A DNA stretch of 64,000 nucleotides from Calamus simplicifolius (lineage: Eukaryota > Streptophyta > Magnoliopsida > Arecales > Arecaceae), in NCBI GenBank assembly GCA_900491605.1, contig UESW01001856.1, positions 40,023 through 104,022 of the forward strand, given 5' to 3'. The notes beneath the pieces are model-generated. The model was not told where the DNA came from. It worked only from the letters and a program-made list of their open reading frames with translations, and searched no databases. Shown here piece by piece: positions 44,581 through 55,988 of the stretch. The translations under genes and the position numbers were made by a program. How positions within the stretch are numbered: position 1 is the first letter of the stretch; each line of letters begins with the position of its first letter.

Positions 44581-46518
44581 TCTGACGCGACTAAGGCATC
44601 CTATCATGCTTTGGCAGAGGTAAGTAACCTTTCTTCGCTCACCAGCAAAATTATGCAAGTTATTTCTTTTCAAAGAAATACCTACTTCATCCCTTAAATA
44701 AGATCATGTTTACCACATGAGTTCACAGGGCCACCTAGGCCTCCCTCTGACCTAAATAGAGATGAACACTTCCTACACAGAGGACTGAATATCACGTTAA
44801 CAAAAACAAAGTTGCAAAAGTGCTGCTGGACCTATAGATTATGCTACGGTCCAAAAAGTGTAAAATGAGAGTAGCAACTCTCAATACAATCACATCGGAA
44901 AAGGAAACAGATGTTAGAAGAAGAAAGAGTAAGAACTTTCTTTATTGATGAAAAAATTACAACCTCCTGAGAGGCATTACAAGTGCGTTATAGCACAGAA
45001 AATAAAAATAAGATAAAAGCTCGGCTGAGTAGCTTCGGTCGATAATGATGTCTCTACATCCGGCCCCAGAAATCAGAGAAACCAGACAGCTATGTTGAGC
45101 CACTGGTTAATGCCAAAAAGCAAAGTAGGCCATCCATGGATCCCTCGGACGGACATGTTGGGGGATCATAATCAGGTCAAAGACCTATGGATGCTTATGC
45201 CAATGAAGCATCCCCCCTAAGTGGGATGCTGGGCTGCTAGCCACTGCCTAACAACATAGGTAGAGAACCAGCAGACCAACACCACCCTCCTTCCTCTTCA
45301 CATGGAAAAAGATTCCTCATGCGGATGAACTGAGGAATCCAAATTGGGAAAGGAGGTGAACTCCATGTCTACCATGGGGAGTACGTATGCTTTGCGTTTC
45401 CTATGGTCCCCATGGCAAGTGACAAAGGACACATAGGAAGCGCATATGTGTGCTCCCCATATGACCTCTGTGAGCATCCCGTGTGCTCTCCATATGACCT
45501 CCGAGAATTCCTTCCTTGAGGACTGCCTACTCTTCAGCAGCTTCTCCATCACCCCAGTTATCCGGGATGAACCAGCTTTCAAAAGGGAAGCTCGATCTCC
45601 CAATCCTCGATGAAACAAGCGCCATGAAAGCCCTTACAACTCACAGAAAGAGAAGGTCTTGGGAGATAGCCTAATATGGCCCGCTCTACCCATTTTATAG
45701 GCAAGCAAGCCGAGGGCAGTCATTAAAGAAGGGAGCCCCAGAATTTGAAACACCCTTGCCACACAGCCACGTGATAGGGCAAAAGAAAGGAGTGCATTCC
45801 GAAGCGCACCGAGCACGCCTCCCAAGCTGTGACGAAAGGCAAAAGATTTCCTTCTGATCTTGAATCAAGAGCCTTAAATGTAGGAAATCGGCCGTAGGTC
45901 CTTGAGATATGGGCAGGCTTGGGAAATCCCCTTTCGAAAATGACGCCGTCTAATGGCAATCGAATGTTTATCACGTACGTTAAAAAGACCCGCATTGGAA
46001 AAGGCCAGCGGGATAAATGCCTTGAGCAGAAACAAAGCGTCCTTCAGCAAAGCCGTTTTGTATGCCTCGGCAAAAAACCTACCAACTTTTTACTTTGGAC
46101 AAACCGAACTATCTAACCTCGGCCCCAGCCGAGGTATTTGAGCTATTTTCGGCCCCCTCACGCCGAACCATTCCGTGCCTTAGCAAACCAAGTAAGTTTG
46201 CGCGTACATAACCTTGGCCCCAACCGAGGCAAAGTCGGAGTTACGTCCCACGGCAAAACCGAACAATTTTATGCATCTGCAAAACCAGTTAATCCGCTTT
46301 GATTGAGCAGAATCTTTGATTCGAACCCCCAAGGGCTATCTGACCTTAAAGCGCATTTCGTTTACGATTCGTTTACCATCGAGGGAACTCCCGACAAAAA
46401 GGTCGTTTAGAAAGGCAATGACCAAAGCGATAAGGCAAAGCAAAAAGAGATCAAAAGATTCATTCATTGAATTTTGATCGGATTACAGATTGAAAAAGCG
46501 AAAATACATAAGCGACCC
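44581..46518. other. Tat 3' region without sense gene
   Basis: No plus-strand gene is seen. Isolated CCTCGG/CCGAGG words persist near 46115-46250 (CTCGGCCCCAGCCGAGGTAT). On the minus strand this would be the 3' untranslated part of the antisense gene ending at 46519. Minus-strand open frames at 45298-45618 and 45723-45995 show no recognisable domain. Confidence 0.4.
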
Positions 46519-49506
46519 TTAAGAATCAGGGTTCAGGTTGGTCCCGAGTACCTCCTTGATAACATCCGGAAGGGCTTGACTCGCTTCACCCGCTTTAGAT
46601 GTTGTTGGAAGAGAAATCTCGGGTTCCTCAGCAGCAGACTGAGGGCATTCTTCGGGAGCCACGACCTCATTAGAGCCCAGGATAGCATCAAGATTGACGT
46701 CCGAAATATCCTCATCATACTCGGCTTCTTCGGCCCCCGGGGTACAAGCATCAAAACGTTCGGCCTCCAGAAAGGATAAATCCAACTTGGGATATGCTCG
46801 AGAGATCTTCGCTTGAGTTTCCTCCTCACCGAACCGGAATGCATCAGCACAAGCCTCTCTACGCCCTTCAGAAAATTGAGTAGAACTTTTGTACTCCTCT
46901 ACAGCCGAGGTGATTCGGTTATTAGCTTCAGCTAGCTGGTCCCCGAGCTCGAGGTTCATTTGGCGACTCATGGACAACTCCGCCCGTAGAGCCTTAAATT
47001 GCTCCTGCGCCTCGAGCTCGATTTTGCCCATCTGCAAAACATCAGGACGTTTGAGCCCACGAGCAAAAGAAAAGTATTGGAAGCAAATAAATGAGAAGAC
47101 ACTATACCTCTTCCTCCCACCGAGCCATTTTATTGCTCAGCTCATGAACCTCTTCCAGGGCCTTCAATTTGGCCGATTTATTCTGTTGGAGACCCTCCTT
47201 GAGGTCGTTAATTCGGGACTGTTTGTCCCCGATTTCCACCGAGATTGATCGAGATCAGCGAGCCTAGCAATCTGCTCATGTTGCCATTTCAGCCGATTTT
47301 CCATATTAACAAGTTCCTTATTCAGACCGGCGAGTTGATCCCGCTGCCGCCGGCACCTGTGCTCCTCCTCCTCGAGCCTCCTGCCCCAACTATTCTTCTC
47401 CTTAGCATGACTAGCTTTCAACTGGTCCCACCTTTTATCAAAATACTACAGCATGGCCTTAACTTCGTTGGCATGCTTAGCCTTAATTTGGGATAACTCC
47501 AGGCAAGCCTTGTCTGATTGTTCACAGAAACCCTGGAGCTCTCTAACTTGAGCCTCGAGCTGAGAGGCCCTCTCGGCTGCAATTCGGTAAGACTCTCCCA
47601 CCTTCTCAAAGTCCGCCTTAACGGACGCCAAGGCCCTGGAAAGCCGGCTGGTTGAGTCCACCCTTGCCCGAAGGTCGGCCTCCTCCTTTCTGGCCTGAGC
47701 GCAAGCCCCAGTGGCCAATTTAAGCGCCAATTCAGTGCCCTTGTAATCAAGGCATTCTGCAAGAAAAACACAAGTAAGAAACCACGGCCAAACTGACCCA
47801 TCAGGAATTACAACCTCGGTACAATAACTTACCCAGGAGGTGTAGTTCGAAGCAATCTTCATGAGAGTAGTGTTACTAATTTCGGGAAGAAGGTAAACAT
47901 CCTTCGGCCCCAAGCCGACCGAAAGCCGCATCGATGATATCCTCGACTGCAGGCTCATTCGTCGAGGAACTACCCCCGCGTGCAAAACGGACCTCATCAA
48001 GGCAGTGAGCATGTCATCCACCTCTGGGCTATGGACAAGAGAACTCATAGCCGAAGAACCGGCCTGAGGGACTTCGGCCTGAGGAACCATCATCCGCTCG
48101 GCTTCCTCCATCAAAACTTTAGCCTGCAGGGCCTCGGATGCTTCGGCCCCAATTAAGGGAATCCCGACCCGAGTGTCCCCTTCATTCAATGATTCTTCTT
48201 TTTCTTCCTCTTCCTCTACGACTGTTGCTTCATCTCCGACAGACTCCACCTGAACTCCAATCTCTTTCACGATGTCCCCGAGGACCATGAGAGAGAGACC
48301 CTCAGCAGTAGGCACCTCGACCTCCATCAGCCTTTCAACAGGCAGCTCCACTTGAGCTTCGATAGCTGACATTACCTCTCCTGACCCCTCCACCTGAGCA
48401 GGGGCCTGTTCCATGCGCAGTGGACTCCCCACCACTGGTAACTGAAGAACCTCTGGCAGGAGGATCACCGGACGGACCGGCAACATCTCCTCGGCATCAT
48501 CTGACACGATTACTAGTTGGAGAGGGGAAACCTCAGCAGCTCCACCCGAGCTCTCCCAATGGTTTCCTTTGCTACCTTGCCCCCCTCCGGCAGGAAGGGC
48601 TCATCAATTACGGCTGACGCTTCTGCTTCCTCCCTCTCTGAGATGGAGGAGTGGCAGCCGACACAGTCTTTCCTTGGCTCCCTTGAGCAAGACTCGGAAG
48701 GACAGACCCTCTTCTCGGACCTGTGCTTGTCCCCGAAGCTGGAGCTCCTGTGGCGCTTGCCCAGCTCCTTCCTTATTTAGCCCACAAATGCAGACCTCTC
48801 GGCTGAAAACACAGCAGATGTTCAGTTAAACAATAGCAGAATTATATAAACACACTGACCATCAGAGCAAAGACTCACCTTGAGGGTCAATAGAGCTAAG
48901 CCCGACGGCGAAAAGGGCATCCTCTGCTAACAGAGTGCTGTCTGAAACCTCCTGACCACTGCGAAGGATAACCAAATCTTTTTTCTCCTGCTCACTCAAC
49001 TCCGGGCGCGCCTCCGGATCCTTCACATAACTCACCCATCCTCTCGAAAAATCTAAACTGATGTTTCCTTCGGCAATGAAAAATTGGGACTTCCACTCCT
49101 TTATCGAAGATGGGTTATCAGAAATCATCTTGAATGACTTCCGGGGACCAATGTAGGGCCACTCAGAGCTCCTTCCGGAAACCAGGTTGTAGCATACTCG
49201 GAATATGGGAAGGGTTGCAGTCACCCCAACACGACTGCACATTGAGATGAACCGATAAGATTGCGCCAGCTATTAGGGGCTACGATTGTTGGATATATGT
49301 TGTAAAACCTCATCACCTCCTGTATCAGCGGGTGAAGAGGGAATCAGAGACCTGCCCTCAAGCTCTCCTCGGCTTAATTCGGTCAAGACCCAGTGCTCGG
49401 TCCTCAGCACCCATAAGGCTACATCCAGAGGAACCTTATAATGGCGACGGATCCTATCTAGGTCATCAAGGGTTACCTCAGAGGCAACATCACCTGGACC
49501 CTTCAT
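46519..49506 (-). pseudogene. Spliced antisense gene of the Tat element
   Basis: On the strand opposite gag-pol, four exons with consensus borders can be drawn: 49506-48879 (donor GTGAGT), 48802-47833 (acceptor TTTTCAG, donor GTAAGT), 47756-47108 (acceptor TTGCAG, donor GTATAG) and 47031-46519 (acceptor TTTGCAG). Exon 1 starts MKGPGDVASEVTLDDLDRI and contains a block typical of plant retroelement extra ORFs (FPLHPLIQEVMRFYNI, IVAPNSW, VGVTATLPIFRVCYNLVSG, EWKSQFFIAEGNISL). Later exons are acidic then long coiled coil (RLSRALASVKADFEKVGESY; MGKIELEAQEQFKALRAELS). Frameshifts near 49330 and 49255, stops in exon 1 and at 47446, and a frameshift near 47230 inactivate it. Function is unknown; a DNA- or capsid-associated structural role is only a guess. 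Confidence 0.7.
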
Positions 49507-49640
49507 ATTGGCTGAATGGGGGGCAGGATATGAACAAGCAAGCAAGGGCTCAGAGAAAGAATGAAAAATCTCTATGACAGTGACAAAGAAGCATTGCAGA
49601 AGGAGCGCCGCCCCAGCCCTCTTTAAATAAACGCTTCAGA
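49507..49640 (-). promoter_or_regulatory. Possible promoter and 5' UTR of the antisense gene
   Basis: On the minus strand TTATTTAAAG at about 49622-49631 is TATA-like. A transcript starting some 30 bases downstream would give an untranslated leader of about 90 bp before the ATG at 49506. The match is weak and there is no other support. Confidence 0.3.
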
Positions 49641-49879
49641 GAGAAAGCCCGAGACGCTAAAACTTCCGATATGGGCGCCAGAAATAAAGGAGTCCCACCA
49701 CGTGGAACTTCTGCTATTGCGGCTTGCTGAAAACGAGGCATTTCCTCCTTGAGCTACGACGAAAAATGATGATGAAATAGCGGCCCGTATTTACGAGATT
49801 ATCATTGCTCGCCTTTTCGAATCTCCCAAATAAGATTGTTCCATAATTCTACTCCCTATATCCAAACTTACACTTCGGA

Positions 49880-49896
49880 CTAGGGAGTGTGGGGCA
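49880..49896 (+). other. Tat polypurine tract
   Basis: TAGGGAGTGTGGGGCA directly precedes the 3' LTR start TGTGATGAGG at 49897. It is purine-rich with two T interruptions, acceptable for a gypsy tract, and fixes the LTR border. Confidence 0.65.
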
Positions 49897-50916
49897 TGTG
49901 ATGAGGGGTAAAATCGTTATTGCATTAATGACCGTCCACATCGATAATTGGGTCAGGTCCAATCCCAACATCCTACCAGCCAGCTGGTATAACAGCCAAG
50001 CGACGAAGCCGAATCGCCTTTGATAAAGTCGGGTCACCCTGACAACCTGAACCACTCTCATACCTCGGCAATCTGAGCCGACTATACCTCGGTAATCCGA
50101 GCTATCCTCATACCTCGGCAATCTGAGATGACCATACCTCGGCAACCTGAGCCGAGTCATTCTGTACCTCGGTAATCAGAGCTATCCTCATATCTTGGTA
50201 ATCTGAGCCGACCATACCTCGGCAACCCGAGCCGAACCATTCTATACCTTGAAAAACCAGGTTATTCCTCACTCTGGCCAAACCAAGGCATTCGAAATAC
50301 CTCTGCGGAATCCGGCGCGGGAGAGTTCGAATTCATTATAACTAAATAAGATTCCAAGTAGGGAATCATACCCAGAAGTGGCCTAGGACCCACAAGAGTG
50401 GCCTAGAGCCTACGTGATCACTGATTCTCAAAGCATCAACAAGCTCTCCCAGCCATCGATCCTCTAACCGAAAAGATACGGATCCTACTCACCTCACAAC
50501 AAACTTGATTCGAATCCGTTCTGAATCCTAATGGCTTTCATACCTCTCCTCGCGACATGCCCAAGGAACCAGGTGATCCCCTATAAATGCCACGGTCCTC
50601 CAATCTCTTAGGTATGCAATTACTCATACTCACACTCATTCACTGGCTCAGATATTCCATTGAAGCTCCCCCTGAGCTCAGAGCTCTCGAGAGAACACCC
50701 ACCTAAGGGGAACTCTTTTGTGAGAGTCTTCTCCTCATATTTGCTTGATGTGAGTCTCCACTGATTTGAGCGTCGGAGGGTCCTCTGCAAAGGGCAACCC
50801 CCATAGCACCCTCTGCGTGCGGACTGTCTTGCAGGTTTCGTACAAGGCGACGAGATCGGCGTCCAGATCTGGAGCCAGAAGCACACCGAGTCGAAGAACG
50901 GATTTCCACGGCAACA
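49897..50916 (+). repeat. Tat 3' LTR
   Basis: TGTGATGAGGGGTAAAATC to GGCAACA, partner of 36918-37934 with frequent transitions between them, so the insertion is not recent. The ACCTCGG...CCGAG words recur at 50050-50240 and the TATA-like CCCCTATAAATGCCACGG at 50578. Confidence 0.85.
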
Positions 50917-51427
50917 GTTACCATGCGAAGTTTCTTCGAAGCAGCTGACAACTACGAGATAATGTACACTGGTCACTGGACGCGAGGCTGATGCGTTACA
51001 AAATTAAATATAGGGATCGTGTATTTTGTCAACGACTGCCGATCAATGAGGAGACAAGATGAGTATTTTCACAAACCAACTTTGCTGGAGTGTATCTAAA
51101 AAGATTTTTCGAACTAGCAACCGAGAACTGTGGGACAGTGTATGTTACTCTATCCTTGAGTGTATCTAAAAAGATTTTTCAACGCAAACTATTCGTCATA
51201 TCGAAATTTAATATAAGGATCCACGAGGGCCGACCGCTTTAAGAAAATTTTGTTACCATATCGCGCAACTATGACGCAAGTCTATCCTTACGAGTGTATC
51301 TAAAAAGATTTTGCAACACAAAACTATTCATTATTTCATTAAAGATAGATTACGAAATTAAATCGGCATTTATATTCGAACAATCGAGAGAACAGTACTG
51401 GATAAACATCCAGTGCTCTGGACAGCC
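50917..51427 (+). repeat. Duplicated locus, unit 2, right part
   Basis: After the target duplication GTTAC, the unit resumes with three further degenerate monomers (GAGTGTATCTAAAAAGATTTT near 51090, 51160 and 51295), matching unit 1 (33240-33470). It contains more deletions than unit 1, for example near 51020-51060. It leads to the TATA box at 51428. Confidence 0.75.
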
Positions 51428-51435
51428 TATAAAAG
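51428..51435 (+). promoter_or_regulatory. TATA box of unit 2
   Basis: TATAAAAG within CAGCCTATAAAAGCGATGC, the same core as 33537-33544. It stands 19 bp upstream of the first ATG (51447) of the gene fragment, too close for that ATG to be used if start-site spacing is normal. Confidence 0.5.
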
Positions 51436-51446
51436 CGATGCATGGG

Positions 51447-53272
51447 ATGGGTTTAGCATTCGAAATGGATTGTTCTCGAAATACAACCCTGACTCCCCTT
51501 GAGAGAGAGAGGCCAAGAAGCACCAAGAGTCGATTCCCTTGTTTTTGGTGGTCTCATGTCATCCATACCTAATTGTCTCATAATGGGCGAGTTCTTGGAG
51601 CTATCAATGAGGGGGACGAGCTGGTTCCATCTGCCCTAAGACTGCATCGCTGTCTCGATGCGCACGATGCACGAGCAGCGAAGTCGATGTCGTTGATGTT
51701 GGGATGGATGCAGCGATGGCTGGCTGGACTGCCAACATCCTCGAGGAAGAAAGGAGGCACCAAGGTATTCTCTTCCTTCATCAAGGAAAAATTTAAAACT
51801 GCAAAATTTAGCTGCATATTTTAAGTTTGTCTCTCTTTTATATGTATATATATAACACATATTCATGCATGCATGCACAAACAAATACACATATATAAGT
51901 ATGTATGGGTGTGTATAACTGTTTAACTCTTTGAAGATTGAACTTTGTGTGGGCTAATGGCTATTAATATTTGTATTTTTCATTGGGTGCTGCGGTGGAA
52001 ATGGCTACAGAGGATGGCACAATTTGAGGGACTTCGGCCCTCTTCAGATCCACCCGCCCTCTTCAGATCCACTCTTCCTCCTACTTTGGTGGCCTCAGTC
52101 CTCAGTTGCGGTCACGGGGTGTTGCAGCCAATTCATTGCAAATGCCAATGACATTACCGGTTGGAAATGCTCCCCAACGACCAAAGCAGCTGTTTGTTTA
52201 TCCATGGTCTCTAAGCAATCGTGCTCATTCAGATCTATAGATTTATTGCGAAGTACACATCGTTCTTTACCAACAAGGGGATCACCAATTGAGAGAGACA
52301 GACCATATGGTATGCAGAGAGGACTTGGACATTCAAGAGAGAGTGCTGATAAGCATGTTGGTATTGGTTGGGATCGGGTTGGTAGATATGGTCCAGAATT
52401 GGTCAGGGAACGGTATCGCAGGCCCGTGCATGATGACTGCATGGATTCATCGTTGTCAATGCAGCATTCACTCTCAAGGAGAGAGAGAAGCTTTTCCCCA
52501 CGTAGAGGGCCTCTTCATCTATCTCGATCTCGTACCAGATCTCCTTCAAGATCAAGGACTCGCTCCCCCCATATGTGGACATCACCCAGGGGAAGAAGTG
52601 ACGCTGGGATGAATGGAGGGCCTGGTTTACTCAGGCGCAGTAGGTCTCCTCCAAATTTCAAGACTGAAGCCAGGATGGAGAGAACGAGGTCACCCCATCG
52701 GCGGCCTGGTTTTGAGGATCGCATGGTAGGCTGTATCCCAACATCCAGAAAACATGCCTCCCCGCCTCATTCTTCAAGATGGGTTGATGATAGGAAAGAG
52801 TCGCCAGAATATCCCAGAGAAAATGACTACAAGCGGCGTAGGGTCTTCTCACGAACTGATAGGTATGACCTAAGGGATTCTCCAGGAAAAATGAAGCCGG
52901 ATGAGTACTATCTATCCATATATTCTAGCAGGTTCTCCGGGTTTGTTGGTTTTGGTAGGGGAGCCAGGCATGATGAGAGTGGTGATATAAGAGGACGTGA
53001 TGAGAGATATGGAATGCTCCATTCCATAAAGCAGTATGAGATTGATGGCAATATGGAGCGCTTGAGGTATGATGCTGAAGATGGTATTAGGACTCATAAC
53101 TCTGCCCCGAAATCCTCAGAATTCCGCCGAAGAGGGAGCCCAAGGGGCTTTGACAGAGTTATTGAGAGCCACCTTGAAGATTCACCTCAAAGAGCAAGCT
53201 GAAGAACAGAAGGTCATTTTAGAGATGGCGGAGCTGGAAAGCCTAATGCCAGCTTTAAGTCGTGGAGTTTGA
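51447..53272 (+). pseudogene. Arg/Ser-rich protein gene fragment, intron-containing
   Basis: A short first part (51447-51762) ends near GGCACCAAG/GTATTC, a possible donor. An intron-like AT-rich stretch with ATATAT runs follows to an ATGGCTACAG acceptor near 52012. The next part holds a long frame (52024-53202). Its second half, from 52290, is dense in RS, SP and R-rich words: SLSRRERSFSPRRGPLHLSR, SRTRSPSRSRTRSPHMW, RMERTRSPHRRPGFEDRM, ENDYKRRRVFSRTDRYDL and RGSPRGFDR. These resemble disordered, phosphorylated nuclear or splicing-related plant proteins, but I cannot name the gene. The frame stops after SPQRAS, and related codons seem to continue in other frames to about 53400. The Tat-side promoter is a repeat, so expression is doubtful. 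Confidence 0.6.
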
Positions 53273-55207
53273 GATTGCGATAGAAGCATGACCTCACAGA
53301 GAAGGCCTTCATGGCTGCAAGTGCTGATACTCCAATCTGCCGCTAATGTGGGATGCCAAGGAGATGCTAAACCCGATGGTTCTTTTTCTCTCAGAGGGAA
53401 AGGCATCTTGGTGGCAACCTTCCATATTTCTAGTGCTTGTAAAAATTTTACATCATCAGTAGAACTCTGGAAATTTTTGTTTGTTAATGTTTTCTTTTTT
53501 CACCCTCCATTTTTATAGTATATATATATATGTTTTAATCTGGGTCCATTTTGAGTTGGGTGTTATCTTTGTATGAGGCCCATTTAAACATGATTGACCA
53601 ATGAAATCTGAGCTTATGCAGTTAGCATGCATTGTGAACTTGGTTGGAGTAAAAGTCTAATTATAATACAGAAATACAGCATTTGATTTTTGAGCTCTAA
53701 GATCATAATTTGCTGATCCTGGTGGAATTTCATTCAACCTATTTCCCCTGAGCAATTAATTATTTCATTTCCTTCAATTTCCCTGGAGCAATTAATAATG
53801 TAAATTTTGATGGTCCATTAAAAGTGCTTGACAGCGAGGTAATAGTTCTTCCAGGGAATTGTTATGTTTGGCCTCTGTGTTTTATTATGAATGAAACCTT
53901 CATTTAGCAAAAAATATTTATTACAATGGTTCTTCTGGTTTCAGGATGATTTGACATTCAAATTTGTTGACCCTGGAACTGGTTGTTGTTAGAAGGCAGA
54001 AATTCCCAAAGGTATTCCATGGAAACTGGCTGCTGTTTTTATCTCTTTTCAATGTTGTTCATTCAACCCCCTCTTTTCATCAATCATACATTGTTAGAAG
54101 GTGGCCAAAACAAGCTCACATAATGAAGTGCTTTTTAAATTGATCTACAAGTAGTTGAAGATTATGATGGTATATAGTGCAAATATATTTCATTACTGTG
54201 TTATTTTTTTGTCAGACATTTTGTTAATTACTTAGTGGTTGCTTGGTGTTAAATTGTTTTGCTAGAGGCACAAAAGTGGCATGAATGCCTTATGTTGTAA
54301 GCTTTGCTCTGCTGTTATCTTAGTGCTTTGTTGATGTTGTTGTCTTTTCATTTGCAACAGTGGTAACTGTTGATGCCCTGAAGGGATTCTTCTTGTGCTT
54401 TTCACTTTTTGTGCCTTTTTTTTTTTTTTTTGTTGCTTTTTGTGCATTTGTATGGGCGGGCAGGTGGGTGGGCTGGTGGGGATCTGCGCTGACCTCTCTG
54501 AATGAGCACGATTGACTTGAATATAGATCAGAATGTTTCTTTTAAAGCAGTGCACCTGATTTCATTTGTTCCTTGATGGATGATGCATTGACTTAGAATG
54601 CGACAATGTGTGGTGAAAGTTGCTTAATTTTGGTCCAAGTTGACCATGGCTTATCTCATATGCACAATTTTGCCATCTTCTCTCAATTTGGAAGGGATCT
54701 CTCGTGTAAATATGGGGATTGTTCGATGATGTAATGCTCATCGGCAAATTATTTGAAGTTTGAGTTTTGTGGCAAGGAGTACATATAGAGGCTCATGCAT
54801 TCTAATTCTTCATCTTGACTGCTTCCTTTGTTTTTTTTATTTGAGTCGTTGCCCATATCGTTATAAAGTCTTGCTTGATAAATTTCTATGCTCTATTTTA
54901 CCTCTTCTCAGATAAATTTCTAAGATAAGTGGTGGATGCCTGGGCCTGGTCCTTGGTGCAGGCTATCAGCATCATGGAAGAATGCTTCCCACGCAAGGAA
55001 AACGGTCCCGGATCCGGTTGTGCTGTAATTCCTTTGGCTTCTTTGACCTCTCCATTTAGAAGGCATCCATCAGATAACTGCAGACACTAGAGATGTTCAG
55101 TATCATGCATAATCATAGCTTAAACAACTGTGTTTCTACTTTCAGTTTTTACATTATATAAATGCATATGTAAGTTAATACAAATGTATCAGACTACAAA
55201 TGAATGT
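53273..55207. other. Intron-like or intergenic AT-rich spacer
   Basis: No complete gene is seen. A possible exon lies near 53945-53998 after TGGTTTCAG (DDLTFKFVDPGTGCC, then a stop), too short to assign. Poly-T runs (54417-54431) and GT/AG-like sites occur but form no model. Confidence 0.4.
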
Positions 55208-55215
55208 TCTACCGC

Positions 55216-55916
55216 TAGGGGTGCAACTTGGGCCGGGTTCAATCTGAACCCGACCCGCCGAACCCGATTTACAACAGTGTTTAAACTCATGTTTGTCCAA
55301 CCCGAACCTGAAAGACCCAGTTTAACCCGGCCCAATTTGCAATTGATCCGGGTTTGGGTTGACTGCAACCCAAACCCGAGATAATCCGAACCCGAGGGTT
55401 ATCCAAACGGGGGATAGCTTATCGGAACCAGGTTTTTGGAAGCGTTGAGGGCATCGGACGAGATGGCCAATTTGAGGGTGAGGAGGGTAAGATCGTCGGT
55501 CGCAGGTGAGAAAAAGGACAAACATAAAGGCAGATCACCTGCACATTTCATTTCACTTCCCACCTCCTCTTTTTTGTATACGGCACCCCTTCTCTTCTTT
55601 ATTTCAGGTAAGATTTTTTTTTTAAATACAATGTTTAAGCCCCGAGTCCAGCTTATGCGTTCAGCAATGGATTTTTTTTTCTGTCTATGGGAATCATAAT
55701 TCGGTGTTTATTTACTTTGAAAAAAATATTTTATTTTTTTTCTCATCAACCTGAATTCCAACCCGAAACTCAACCCGAACCCGATTTTTAAAATGGGGTT
55801 AGGGTTTAGGTTTTACAAATAGGGTTAGGGTTAGGGTTAGGGTTAACATTTTATAAATAGGGTTAGAGTTAGGGTTGAGGAAAACCCGAGTTTCATGAGC
55901 CTGAGTTGCACCTCTA
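55216..55916. mobile_element. hAT-type MITE with 8-bp target duplication
   Basis: The ends TAGGGGTGCAACT and AGTTGCACCTCTA are inverted repeats (12 of 13 match). TCTACCGC precedes (55208-55215) and follows (55917-55924) the element. Eight-base duplications and TAGGG ends are features of hAT elements. Both arms are rich in AACCCGA/TCGGGTT words. The centre (about 55420-55735) is unrelated, with an unassigned frame (MEALRASDEMANLRVRRVRS). A telomere-like run AGGGTTAGGGTTAGGGTTA lies at about 55819-55842. No transposase is present. Confidence 0.8.
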
Positions 55917-55988
55917 TCTACCGCAGCTGGTGCTTGAAAAGTTGACATAGCTGATATTCTAATTTTAAAAATTATGTTGCAGGTACCA

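Larger units (their letters stand above)
36918..50916 (+). mobile_element. Tat-lineage Ty3/gypsy retrotransposon, 14 kb, nested in unit 2
   Basis: Bounded by LTRs (36918-37934 and 49897-50916) with a GTTAC-like target duplication (imperfect GTTTC at 36912-36916; GTTAC at 50917-50921). In order it has a primer site, gag, protease, RT with RNase H, a second RNase H, integrase with zinc finger, a tandem-repeat 3' region, a spliced antisense gene and a polypurine tract. PR-RT-RH-INT order is gypsy; the extra RNase H before integrase and the very long 3' region define the Tat group. Stops and frameshifts are numerous throughout. Confidence 0.85.

Noticed and set aside
55800..55885. TTAGGG-type run as a chromosome end or telomere
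   Set aside because: It is short, mixed with variant words and enclosed by a MITE with intact target duplication, so it is internal.
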